A DNA stretch of 64,000 bases from Dugong dugon (lineage: Eukaryota; Chordata; Mammalia; Sirenia; Dugongidae). Of the stretch, positions 10,939-23,245 are shown piece after piece; position 1 is the first letter of the stretch; every line of letters starts with the position of its first letter. The notes beneath the pieces are model-generated. The model worked only from the letters and a program-made list of their open reading frames with translations. It was not told the DNA's origin and searched no databases. The stretch lies in NCBI GenBank assembly GCA_030035585.1, contig CM057482.1, positions 61,880,828 to 61,944,827 on the forward strand. The letters run 5' to 3'. The position numbers and the translations under genes are program-made.

Positions 10939-13672
10939 AGCAGCTTGAGGGAAACGCTAAGTTTTGGTTTCTCTTTCATCTTGTGAAAGGGGAACTTAAA
11001 CCTACTGCTAACAAATTTTCTACACAGGAGAACTAGGGTTTTGCCTCCTTCGCGTTCCAGAACGGGAGAAACGCGGTTTCTCTTCTCCTTTGGCGATACC
11101 GTCTGTAAAGCGGTATTCTCAGCCGCGCAGCCCAGAATACCTCCCGGAATGCTAGAAAGCCTCACCGGCTTCAACTGCTTGAAAGGGAGAAACGTCATAC
11201 GCTTTATCAAAGTAGACAATGCACAGGATCTGTCTTAGGCATGTAACACAGAGGGACTTTCAAACACAGAAAGTGAATCGTGCCCCGTTCATCCCCAGAC
11301 TGAGAGCAACAATCTCTTGCTTTCCCTTTCAGTCAGGGAAGAAGCTACATGCTGGTGTTAAGCACACAAGCTTTAGTTAGCAAAACTGAACCTCTTCTGC
11401 TGTCCTCTAGCTGAAGGCAGACAATCTACCTGTTTGGCTTTGAAAGCCAATACTACCTTCATTCCTGGTAGGCAAACTTCCCTTTGAAAACCAGGGGATT
11501 CAAATACGTGCTAGGCCTGCACTCTCCAGCCTTCTCCCAAGCAGGGAACATTGGAGAAAGTAGCTTGTGCTGTGCGGACACTTTCTCCTAACAAAACTGA
11601 AAACTTAAGTAGATTCAGTTAAGCAGCTTGAAGGAGAACGCTGTCCTTTGCTTTCTCTTTCACATGGTGAATAGGGAACTTAAACCTACTGCTACCAAAA
11701 TTTTTACTCAGGGGAACTACGGTTTTGCATCCCTCGCTTTCCAGAATGGGAGAAACGCGGTTTCTCTTCTCCTTTAGCGATACCGTGGTAAAGCCCTATT
11801 CACATCTACGTAGCACAGAATGCCTCCCGGAATGCTAGAAAGCCTGAACGGCTTCAACTAGTTGAAAGGGAAAAAAGTCTTAGGCTTTATCCAGGTAGAC
11901 AATGCACAGGCAACGTTCTTAGGCATGTAACACAGAGGGACTTTCAAACACAGAAAGTGAATCGTGCTCCGTTCATCCCCAGAATGAGAGCAACAAGCTC
12001 TTGTTTTCCCTTTCAGGCAGGGAAGAAGCTACATGCTGGTGTTAAGCACACAAGCTTTAGTTAGCAAAACTGAACTTCTTCTGCTGTCCTCTAGCTGAAG
12101 GCAGATAATCTACCTGTTTGGCTTTGAAAGCCACTAGTACCTTCATTTGGGTAGGCAAAATTCCCCTTGAAAACCAGGGGATTCAAATACTTGCTAGGCC
12201 TGCACTCTCCAGCCTTCTCCCAAGCAGGGAACATTGGAGAAAGTAGCTTGTGCTGGGCGGACACTTTCTCCTAACAAAACTGAAAACTTAAGTAGATTCA
12301 GTTAAGCAGCTTGAAGGAGAACGCTGTCCTTTGCTTTCTCTTTCACATGGTGAATAGGGAACTTAAACCTACTGCTACCAAAATTTTTACTCAGGGGAAC
12401 TACGGTTTTGCATCCCTCGCTTTCCAGAATGGGAGAAACGCGGTTTCTCTTCTCCTTTAGCGATACCGTGGTAAAGCCCTATTCTCATCTACGCAGCACA
12501 GAATGCCTCCCGAAATGCTAGAAAGCCTGAACGGCTTCAACTAGTTGAAAGGGAAAAGTGTCTTAGGCTTTATCCAGGTAGACAATGCACAGGCAACGTT
12601 CTTAGGCATGTAACACAGAGGGACTTTCAAACACAGAAAGTGAATCGTGCTCCGTTCCTCCCCAGACTGAGAGCAACAAGCTCTTGTTTTCCCTTTCAGG
12701 CAGGGAAGAAGCTACATGCTGGTGTTAAGCACACAAGCTTTAGTTAGCAAAACTGAACCTCTTCTGCTGTCCTCTAGCTGAAGGCAGATAATCTACCTGT
12801 TTGGCTTTGAAAGCCAGTAGTACCTTCTTTCCTGATAGGCAAAATTCCCTTTGAAAACCAGGGGATTCAAATACTTGCTAGGCCTGCACTCTCCAGCCTT
12901 TTCCCAAACAGGGAACATTGGAGATAGCAACTTGTGCTGGCCGGACGCTTTCTTCTAACAAAACTGAAAACTTAAGTAGATTCAGTTAAGCAGCTTGAGG
13001 GAAACGCTAAGTTTTGGTTTCTCTTTCATGTTGTGAAAGGGGAACTTAAACCTATTGCTAACAAAGTTTTTACTCAGGAGAACTAGGGTTTTGCCTCCTT
13101 CGCGTTCCAGAACGGGAGAAACGCGGTTTCTCTTCTCCTTCGGCGATAACGTCCGTAAAGCCCTATTCTCAGCTACGCCGCACAGAATGCCACCAGGAAT
13201 GCTGGAAAGCCTGAACGGCTAAAACTAGTTGAAAGGGAAAAAAGTCTTAGGCTTTATCCATGTAGACAATGCACAGGCAACGTTCTTAGGCATGTAACAC
13301 AGAGGGACTTTCAAACACAGAAAGTGAATTGTGCTCCGTTCATCCCCAGGCTGAGAGCAACAAGCTCATGCTTTCTCTTTCAGGCAGGGAAGAAGCTACA
13401 TGCTGGTGTTAAGCACACAAGCTTTAGTTAGCAAAACTGAACCTCTTCTGCTGTCCTCTAGCTGAAGGCAGACAATCTACCTGTTTGGCTTTGAAAGCCA
13501 GTCGTACCTTCTTTCCTGATAGGCAAAATTCCCTTTGAAAACCAGGAGATTCAAACACTTGCTAGGCCTGCACTCTCCAGCCTTCTCCCAAGCAGGGAAC
13601 ATTGGAGAAAGCAGCTTTTGCTGGCCGGACACTCTCTTCTAACAAAACTGAAAACTTAAGTAGATTCAGTTA
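10939..13672 (+). repeat. 4-monomer HOR A-B-B'-C, second copy
   Basis: Starts are 10939 (A), 11622 (B), 12305 (B') and 12989 (C). It matches 1-2734 at a spacing of 10938 bp. Private differences include 'agaatgagag' near 11981, 'ctacgcagcac' in B' where the first copy has 'ctacgtagcac', 'cagtcgtacc' near 13499 and 'cagcttttgctgg' near 13613. Confidence 0.9.
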
Positions 13673-15723
13673 AGCAGCTTGAGGGAAACGCTAAGTTTTG
13701 GTTTCTCTTTCATCTTGTGAAAGGGGAACTTAAACCTACTGCTAACAAATTTTCTACACAGGAGAACTAGGGTTTTGCCTCCTTCGCGTTCCAGAACGGG
13801 AGAAACGCGGTTTCTCTTCTCCTTTGGCGATACCGTCTGTAAAGCGGTATTCTCAGCCGCGCAGCCCAGAATACCTCCCGGAATGCTAGAAAGCCTCACC
13901 GGCTTCAACTGCTTGAAAGGGAGAAACGTCATACGCTTTATCAAAGTAGACAATGCACAGGATCTGTCTTAGGCATGTAACACAGAGGGACTTTCAAACA
14001 CAGAAAGTGAATCGTGCCCCGTTCATCCCCAGACTGAGAGCAACAATCTCTTGCTTTCCCTTTCAGTCAGGGAAGAAGCTACATGCTGGTGTTAAGCACA
14101 CAAGCTTTAGTTAGCAAAACTGAACCTCTTCTGCTGTCCTCTAGCTGAAGGCAGACAATCTACCTGTTTGGCTTTGAAAGCCAATACTACCTTCATTCCT
14201 GGTAGGCAAACTTCCCTTTGAAAACCAGGGGATTCAAATACGTGCTAGGCCTGCACTCTCCAGCCTTCTCCCAAGCAGGGAACATTGGAGAAAGTAGCTT
14301 GTGCTGTGCGGACACTTTCTCCTAACAAAACTGAAAACTTAAGTAGATTCAGTTAAGCAGCTTGAAGGAGAACGCTGTCCTTTGCTTTCTCTTTCACATG
14401 GTGAATAGGGAACTTAAACTTACTGCTACCAAAATTTTTACTCAGGGGAACTACGGTTTTGCATCCCTCGCTTTCCAGAATGGGAGAAACGCGGTTTCTC
14501 TTCTCCTTTAGCGATACCGTGGTAAAGCCCTATTCTCATCTACGTAGCACAGAATGCCTCCCGGAATGCTAGAAAGCCTGAACGGCTTCAACTAGTTGAA
14601 AGGGAAAAAAGTCTTAGGCTTTATCCAGGTAGACAATGCACAGGCAACGTTCTTAGGCATGTAACACAGAGGGACTTTCAAACACAGAAAGTGAATCGTG
14701 CTCCGTTCCTCCCCAGACTGAGAGCAACAAGCTCTTGTTTTCCCTTTCAGGCAGGGAAGAAGCTACATGCTGGTGTTAAGCACACAAGCTTTAGTTAGCA
14801 AAACTGAACTTCTTCTGCTGTCCTCTAGCTGAAGGCAGATAATCTACCTGTTTGGCTTTGAAAGCCAGTAGTACCTTCTTTCCTGATAGGCAAAATTCCC
14901 TTTGAAAACCAGGGGATTCAAATACTTGCTAGGCCTGCACTCTCCAGCCTTTTCCCAAACAGGGAACATTGGAGATAGCAGCTTGTGCTGGCCGGACACT
15001 TTCTTCTAACAAAACTGAAAACTTAAGTAGATTCAGTTAAGCAGCTTGAGGGAAACGCTAAGTTTTGGTTTCTCTTTCATGTTGTGAAAGGGGAACTTAA
15101 ACCTATTGCTAACAAAGTTTTTACTCAGGAGAACTAGGGTTTTGCCTCCTTCGCGTTCCAGAACGGGAGAAACGCGGTTTCTCTTCTCCTTCGGCGATAC
15201 CGTCCGTAAAGCCCTATTCTCAGCTACGCAGCACAGAATGCCACCAGGAATGCTGGAAAGCCTGAACGGCTGCAACTAGTTGAAAGGGAAAAAAGTCTTA
15301 GGCTGTATCCAGGTAGACAAAGCACAGGCAACCTTCTTAGGCATGTAACACAGAGGGACTTTCAAACACAGAAAATGAATCGTGCTCCGTTCCTCCCCAG
15401 GCTGAGAGCAACAAGCTCATGCTTTCTCTTTCAGGCAGGGAAGAAGCTACATGCTGGTGTTAAGCACACAAGCTTTAGTTAGCAAAACTGAACCTCTTCT
15501 GCTGTCCTCTAGCTGAAGGCAGACAATCTACCTGTTTGGCTTTGAAAGCCAGTAGTACCTTCTTTCCTGATAGGCAAAATTCCCTTTGAAAACCAGGAGA
15601 TTCAAACACTTGCTAGGCCTGCACTCTCCAGCCTTCTCCCAAGCAGGGAACATTGGAGAAAGCAGCTTGTGCTGGCCGGACACTCTCTTCTAACAAAGCT
15701 GAAAACTTAAGTAGATTCAGTTA
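13673..15723 (+). repeat. 3-monomer HOR A-(B/B')-C, single copy
   Basis: Starts are 13673 (A), 14356 (B-like) and 15040 (C). The T at 14420 ('aaacttactg') is shared only with 3482, exactly 10938 bp upstream, so this 3-mer is the counterpart of the first trimer of the 2735-10938 run. A private 'gaaaatgaatcg' occurs near 15372. Confidence 0.9.
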
Positions 15724-17091
15724 AGCAGCTTGAGGGAAACGCTAAGTTTTGGTTTCTCTTTCATCTTGTGAAAGGGGAACTTAAACCTACTGCTAACAAA
15801 TTTTCTACTCAGGAGAACTAGGGTTTTGCCTCCTTCGCGTTCCAGAACGGGAGAAACGCGGTTTCTCTTCTCCTTTGGCGATACCGTCTGTAAAGCGGTA
15901 TTCTCAGCCGCGCAGCCCAGAATACCTCCCGGAATGCTAGAAAGCCTCACCGGCTTCAACTGCTTGAAAGGGAAAAAAGTCTTAGGCTTTATCCATGTAG
16001 ACAATGCACAGGCAACGTTCTTAGGCATGTAACACAGAGGGACTTTCAAACACAGAAAGTGAATTGTGCTCCGTTCTTCCCCAGGCTGAGAGCAACAAGC
16101 TCTTCCTTTCCCTTTCAGGCAGGGAAGAAGCTACATGCTGGTGTTAAGCACACAGGCTTTAGTCAGCAAAACCGAACCTCCTCTGCTGTCCTCTAGCTGA
16201 AGGCAGACAATCTACCTGTTTGGCTTTGAAAGCCAGTAGTACCTTCATTCCTGGTAGGCAAAATTCCCTTTGAAAACCAGGGGATTCAAATACTTGCTAG
16301 GCCTGCACCTTCCAGCCTTCTCCCAAGCAGGGAACATTGGAGAAAGCAGCTTGTGCTGGCCGGACACTCTCTTCTAACAAAACTGAAAACTTAAGTAAAT
16401 TCAGTTAAGCAGCTTGAGGGAAACGCTAAGTTTTGGTTTCTCTTTCATGTTGTGAATGGGGAACTTAAACCTACTGCTTACAAAGTTTTTACTCAGGAGA
16501 ACTGGTGTTTTGCCTCCTTCGCGTTCCGGAACGGGAGAAACGCGGTTTATCTTCTCCTTTGGCGATACCGTCTGTAAAGCCCTATTCTCATCTACGCAGC
16601 ACAGAATGCCTCCCGGAATGCTGGTAAGCCTGAACGCCTTCAACTAGTTGAAAGGGAAGAAAGTCTTAGGCTTTATCCACGTAGACAATGCACAGGCAAA
16701 GTTCTTAGGCATGTAACACAGAGGGACTTTCAAGCACAGAAAGTGAATCGTGCTCCGTTCATCCCGAGACTGAGAGCAACAAGCTTTTGCTTTCTCTCTC
16801 AGGCAGGGAAGAAGCTACATGCTGGTGTTAAGCACACAAGCTTTAGTCAGCAAAACCGAACATCTTCTGCTGTCCTCTAGCTGAAGGCAGACAATCTACC
16901 TGTTTGGCTTTGAAAGCCAGTAGTACCTTCATTCCTGGTAGGCAAAATTCCCTTTGAAAACCAGGGGATTCAAATACTTGCTAGGCCTGCACTCTCCAGC
17001 CTTCTCCCAAGCAGGGAACATTGGAGAAAGCAGCTTGTGCTGGCCGGACACTCTCTTCTAAGAAAACTGAAAACTTAAGTAGATTCAGTTA
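15724..17091 (+). repeat. Two divergent monomers (older or imported sequence)
   Basis: Starts are 15724 and 16408. The first is class A to about 15970, then switches to a B/C-like 3' part ('aaaaaagtcttagg', 'ttatccatg') that carries many private bases. The second has a C-like 5' end with private changes throughout: 'gtgaatgggg', 'ctgcttacaaag', 'aactggtgttt', 'ggtttatcttc', 'ctggtaagcc', 'aacgcc', 'ccacgtag', 'caaagttc', 'tcaagcac', 'cccgagactg', 'tttctctctcagg'. The HindIII site of the first is lost (G at 16155), and the second gains an extra one near 16782. Nothing else in the window is this different from its class. The open frames here are not credible genes. Confidence 0.88.
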
Positions 17092-18459
17092 AGCAGCTTG
17101 AAGGAGAACGCTGTCCTTTGCTTTCTCTTTCACATGGTGAATAGGGAACTTAAACCTACTGCTACCAAAATTTTTACTCAGGGGAACTACGGTTTTGCAT
17201 CCCTCGCTTTCCAGAATGGGAGAAACGCGGTTTCTCTTCTCCTTTAGCGATACCGTGGTAAAGCCCTATTCTCATGTACGCAGCACAGAATGCCTCCCGA
17301 AATGCTAGAAAGCCTGAACGGCTTCAACTAGTTGAAAGGGAAAAAAGTCTTAGGCTTTATCCAGGTAGACAATGCACAGGCAACGTTCTTAGGCATGTAA
17401 CACAGAGGGACTTTCAAACACAGAAAGTGAATCGTGCTCCGTTCCTCCCCAGACTGAGAGCAACAAGCTCTTGTTTTCCCTTTCAGGCAGGGAAGAAGCT
17501 ACATGCTGGTGTTAAGCACACAAGCTTTAGTTAGCAAAACTGAACTTCTTCTGCTGTCCTCTAGCTGAAGGCAGATAATCTACCTGTTTGGCTTTGAAAG
17601 CCAGTAGTACCTTCTTTCCTGATAGGCAAAATTCCCTTTGAAAACCAGGGGATTCAAATACTTGCTAGGCCTGCACTCTCCAGCCTTTTCCCAAACAGGG
17701 AACATTGGAGATAGCAACTTGTGCTGGCCGGACACTTTCTTCTAACAAAACTGAAAACTTAAGTAGATTCAGTTAAGCAGCTTGAGGGAAACGCTAAGTT
17801 TTGGTTTCTCTTTCATGTTGTGAAAGGGGAACTTAAACCTATTGCTAACAAAGTTTTTACTCAGGAGAACTAGGGTTTTGCCTCCTTCGCGTTCCAGAAC
17901 GGGAGAAACGCGGTTTCTCTTCTCCTTCGGCGATAACGTCCGTAAAGCCCTATTCTCAGCTACGCCGCACAGAATGCCACCAGGAATGCTGGAAAGCCTG
18001 AACGGCTAAAACTAGTTGAAAGGGAAAAAAGTCTTAGGCTTTATCCATGTAGACAATGCACAGGCAACGTTCTTAGGCATGTAACACAGAGGGACTTTCA
18101 AACACAGAAAGTGAATTGTGCTCCGTTCATCCCCAGGCTGAGAGCAACAAGCTCATGCTTTCTCTTTCAGGCAGGGAAGAAGCTACATGCTGGTGTTAAG
18201 CACACAAGCTTTAGTTAGCAAAACTGAACCTCTTCTGCTGTCCTCTAGCTGAAGGCAGACAATCTACCTGTTTGGCTTTGAAAGCCAGTAGTACCTTCTT
18301 TCCTGATAGGCAAAATTCCCTTTGAAAACCAGGGGATTCAAATACTTGCTAGGCCTGCACTCTCCAGCCTTTTCCCAAACAGGGAACATTGGAGATAGCA
18401 GCTTGTGCTGGCCGGACACTTTCTTCTAACAAAACTGAAAACTTAAGTTGATTCAGTTA

Positions 18460-19143
18460 AGCAGCTTGAGGGAAACGCTAAGTTTTGGTTTCTCTTTCAT
18501 GTTGTGAAAGGGGAACTTAAACCTATTGCTAACAAAGTTTTTACTCAGGAGAACTAGGGTTTTGCCTCCTTCGCGTTCCAGAACGGGAGAAACGCGGTTT
18601 CTCTTCTCCTTCGGCGATACCGTCCGTAAAGCCCTATTCTCAGCTACGCAGCACAGAATGCCTCCCGAAATGCTAGAAAGCCTGAACGGCTTCAACTAGT
18701 TGAAAGGGAAAAAAGTCTTAGGCTTTATCCAGGTAGACAATGCACAGGCAACGTTCTTAGGCATGTAACACAGAGGGACTTTCAAACACAGAAAGTGAAT
18801 CGTGCTCCGTTCCTCCCCAGACTGAGAGCAACAAGCTCTTGTTTTCCCTTTCAGGCAGGGAAGAAGCTACATGCTGGTGTTAAGCACACAAGCTTTAGTT
18901 AGCAAAACTGAACTTCTTCTGCTGTCCTCTAGCTGAAGGCAGATAATCTACCTGTTTGGCTTTGAAAGCCAGTAGTACCTTCTTTCCTGATAGGCAAAAT
19001 TCCCTTTGAAAACCAGGGGATTCAAATACTTGCTAGGCCTGCACTCTCCAGCCTTCTCCCAAGCAGGGAACATTGGAGAAAGTAGCTTGTGCTGGGCGGA
19101 CACTTTCTCCTAACAAAACTGAAAACTTAAGTAGATTCAGTTA
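18460..19143 (+). repeat. C/B hybrid monomer (representative of four copies)
   Basis: The monomer is class C to 'cagctacgcagcac', then class B from 'cctcccgaaatgc', and ends with the B tail ('gctgggcgg', 'ctttctcc'). Its junction lies within 18645-18662, the same monomer register (186-203) as the opposite B'/C fusion. Other copies start at 25297, 27349 and 34186. Confidence 0.85.
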
Positions 19144-22100
19144 AGCAGCTTGAAGGAGAACGCTGTCCTTTGCTTTCTCTTTCACATGGTGAATAGGGAA
19201 CTTAAACCTACTGCTACCAAAATTTTTACTCAGGGGAACTACGGTTTTGCATCCCTCGCTTTCCAGAATGGGAGAAACGCGGTTTCTCTTCTCCTTTAGC
19301 GATACCGTGGTAAAGCCCTATTCTCATGTACGCAGCACAGAATGCCTCCCGAAATGCTAGAAAGCCTGAACGGCTTCAACTAGTTGAAAGGGAAGAAAGT
19401 CTTAGGCTTTATCCAGGTAGACAATGCACAGGCAACGTTCTTAGGCATGTAACACAGAGGGACTTTCAAACACAGAAAGTGAATCGTGCTCCGTTCCTCC
19501 CCAGACTGAGAGCAACAAGCTCTTGTTTTCCCTTTCAGGCAGGGAAGAAGCTACATGCTGGTGTTAAGCACACAAGCTTTAGTTAGCAAAACTGAACTTC
19601 TTCTGCTGTCCTCTAGCTGAAGGCAGATAATCTACCTGTTTGGCTTTGAAAGCCAGTAGTACCTTCTTTCCTGATAGGCAAAATTCCCTTTGAAAACCAG
19701 GGGATTCAAATACTTGCTAGGCCTGCACTCTCCAGCCTTTTCCCAAACAGGGAACATTGGAGATAGCAACTTGTGCTGGCCGGACACTTTCTTCTAACAA
19801 AACTGAAAACTTAAGTAGATTCAGTTAAGCAGCTTGAGGGAAACGCTAAGTTTTGGTTTCTCTTTCATGTTGTGAAAGGGGAACTTAAACCTATTGCTAA
19901 CAAAGTTTTTACTCAGGAGAACTAGGGTTTTGCCTCCTTCGCGTTCCAGAACGGGAGAAACGCGGTTTCTCTTCTCCTTCGGCGATAACGTCCGTAAAGC
20001 CCTATTCTCAGCTACGCCGCACAGAATGCCACCAGGAATGCTGGAAAGCCTGAACGGCTACAACTAGTTGAAAGGGAAAAAAGTCTTAGGCTGTATCCAG
20101 GTAGACAAAGCACAGGCAACGTTCTTAGGCATGTAACACAGAGGGACTTTCAAACACAGAAAGTGAATCGTGCTCCGTTCCTCCCCAGGCTGAGAGCAAC
20201 AAGCTCATGCTTTCTCTTTCAGGCAGGGAAGAAGCTACATGCTGGTGTTAAGCACACAAGCTTTAGTTAGCAAAACTGAACCTCTTCTGCTGTCCTCTAG
20301 CTGAAGGCAGACAATCTACCTGTTTGGCTTTGAAAGCCAGTAGTACCTTCTTTCCTGATAGGCAAAATTCCCTTTGAAAACCAGGGGATTCAAACACTTG
20401 CTAGGCCTGCACTCTCCAGCCTTCTCCCAAGCAGGGAACATTGGAGAAAGCAGCTTGTGCTGGCCGGACACTCTCTTCTAAGAAAACTGAAAACTTAAGT
20501 AGATTCAGTTAAGCAGCTTGAGGGAAACGCTAAGTTTTGGTTTCTCTTTCATCTTGTGAAAGGGGAACTTAAACCTACTGCTAACAAATTTTCTACTCAG
20601 GAGAACTAGGGTTTTGCCTCCTTCGCGTTCCAGAACGGGAGAAACGCGGTTTCTCTTCTCCTTTGGCGATACCGTCTGTAAAGCGGTATTCTCAGCCGCG
20701 CAGCCCAGAATACCTCCCGGAATGCTAGAAAGCCTCACCGGCTTCAACTGCTTGAAAGGGAGAAACGTCATACGCTTTATCAAAGTAGACAATGCACAGG
20801 ATCTGTCTTAGGCATGTAACACAGAGGGACTTTCAAACACAGAAAGTGAATCGTGCCCCGTTCATCCCCAGACTGAGAGCAACAATCTCTTGCTTTCCCT
20901 TTCAGTCAGGGAAGAAGCTACATGCTGGTGTTAAGCACACAAGCTTTAGTTAGCAAAACTGAACCTCTTCTGCTGTCCTCTAGCTGAAGGCAGACAATCT
21001 ACCTGTTTGGCTTTGAAAGCCAATACTACCTTCATTCCTGGTAGGCAAACTTCCCTTTGAAAACCAGGGGATTCAAATACGTGCTAGGCCTGCACTCTCC
21101 AGCCTTCTCCCAAGCAGGGAACATTGGAGAAAGTAGCTTGTGCTGTGCGGACACTTTCTCCTAACAAAACTGAAAACTTAAGTAGATTCAGTTAAGCAGC
21201 TTGAAGGAGAACGCTGTCCTTTGCTTTCTCTTTCACATGGTGAATAGGGAACTTAAACCTACTGCTACCAAAATTTTTACTCAGGGGAACTACGGTTTTG
21301 CATCCCTCGCTTTCCAGAATGGGAGAAACGCGGTTTCTCTTCTCCTTTAGCGATACCGTGGTAAAGCCCTATTCTCATCTACGTAGCACAGAATGCCTCC
21401 CGGAATGCTAGAAAGCCTGAACGGCTTCAACTAGTTGAAAGGGAAAAAAGTCTTAGGCTTTATCCAGGTAGACAATGCACAGGCAACGTTCTTAGGCATG
21501 TAACACAGAGGGACTTTCAAACACAGAAAGTGAATCGTGCTCCGTTCCTCCCCAGACTGAGAGCAACAAGCTCTTGTTTTCCCTTTCAGGCAGGGAAGAA
21601 GCTACATGCTGGTGTTAAGCACACAAGCTTTAGTTAGCAAAACTGAACTTCTTCTGCTGTCCTCTAGCTGAAGGCAGATAATCTACCTGTTTGGCTTTGA
21701 AAGCCAGTAGTACCTTCTTTCCTGATAGGCAAAATTCCCTTTGAAAACCAGGGGATTCAAATACTTGCTAGGCCTGCACTCTCCAGCCTTTTCCCAAACA
21801 GGGAACATTGGAGATAGCAGCTTGTGCTGGCCGGACACTTTCTTCTAACAAAACTGAAAACTTAAGTAGATTCAGTTAAGCAGCTTGAGGGAAACGCTAA
21901 GTTTTGGTTTCTCTTTCATGTTGTGAAAGGGGAACTTAAACCTATTGCTAACAAAGTTTTTACTCAGGAGAACTAGGGTTTTGCCTCCTTCGCGTTCCAG
22001 AACGGGAGAAACGCGGTTTCTCTTCTCCTTCGGCGATAACGTCCGTAAAGCCCTATTCTCAGCTACGCCGCACAGAAAGCCACCAGGAATGCTGGAAAGC

Positions 22101-22562
22101 CTGAACGGCTAAAACTAGTTGAAAGGGAAAAAAGTCTTAGGCTTTATCCATGTAGACAATGCACAGGCAACGTTCTTAGGCATGTAACACAGAGGGACTT
22201 TCAAACACAGAAAGTGAATTGTGCTCCGTTCATCCCCAGCCTGAGAGCAACAAGCTCATGCTTTCTCTTTCAGGCAGGGAAGAAGCTACATGCTGGTGTT
22301 AAGCACACAAGCTTTAGTTAGCAAAACTGAACCTCTTCTGCTGTCCTCTAGCTGAAGGCAGACAATCTACCTGTTTGGCTTTGAAAGCCAGTAGTACCTT
22401 CTTTCCTGATAGGCAAAATTCCCTTTGAAAACCAGGAGATTCAAACACTTGCTAGGCCTGCACTCTCCAGCCTTCTCCCAAGCAGGGAACATTGGAGAAA
22501 GCAGCTTGTGCTGGCCGGACACTCTCTTCTAACAAAGCTGAAAACTTAAGTAGATTCAGTTA

Positions 22563-23245
22563 AGCAGCTTGAGGGAAACGCTAAGTTTTGTTTTCTCTTT
22601 CATCTTGTGAAAGGGGAACTTAAACCTACTGCTAACAAATTTTCTACACAGGAGAACTAGGGTTTTGCCTCCCTCGCGTTCCAGAACGGGAGAAACGCGG
22701 TTTCTCTTCTCCTTTGGCGATACCGTCTGTAAAGCGGTATTCTCAGCCGCGCAGCCCAGAATACCTCCCGGAATGCTAGAAAGCCTCACCGGCTTCAACT
22801 GCTTGAAAGGGAGAAACGTCATACGCTTTATCAAAGTAGACAATGCACAGGATCTGTCTTAGGCATCTAACACAGAGGGACTTTCAAACACAGAAAGTGA
22901 ATCGTGCTCCGTTCATCCCCAGACTGAGAGCAACAATCTCTTGCTTTCCCTTTCAGTCAGGGAAGAAGCTACATGCTGGTGTTAAGCACACAAGCTTTAG
23001 TTAGCAAAACTGAACCTCTTCTGCTGTCCTCTAGCTGAAGGCAGACAATCTACCTGTTTGGCTTTGAAAGCCAGTAGTACCTTCTTTCCTGATAGGCAAA
23101 ATTCCCTTTGAAAACCAGGGGATTCAAATACTTGCTAGGCCTGCACTCTCCAGCCTTTTCCCAAACAGGGAACATTGGAGATAGCAGCTTGTGCTGGCCG
23201 GACACTTTCTTCTAACAAAACTGAAAACTTAAGTAGATTCAGTTA
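22563..23245 (+). repeat. A/B hybrid monomer (representative of seven copies)
   Basis: The monomer is class A through 'tttcagtcaggg' near 22962. From 'ccagtagtaccttctttcc' near 23069 it has the B' tail ('ttttcccaaac', 'gatagcagc'). A C monomer follows directly, giving an (A/B)-C dimer of 1367 bp. A private C in 'ggcatctaac' tags all seven copies: 22867, 31756, 39960, 42694, 52262, 59096 and 61830. The fusion therefore happened once and then spread. Confidence 0.88.

Noticed and set aside
17274-17534. 86-residue ATG-started frame in B-type monomers, repeated at 19326, 26163, 28215, 35052, 46672 and others
   Set aside because: The ATG exists only because of the 'catgtacgcag' variant. The frame crosses class-switch junctions and has no recognisable domain.
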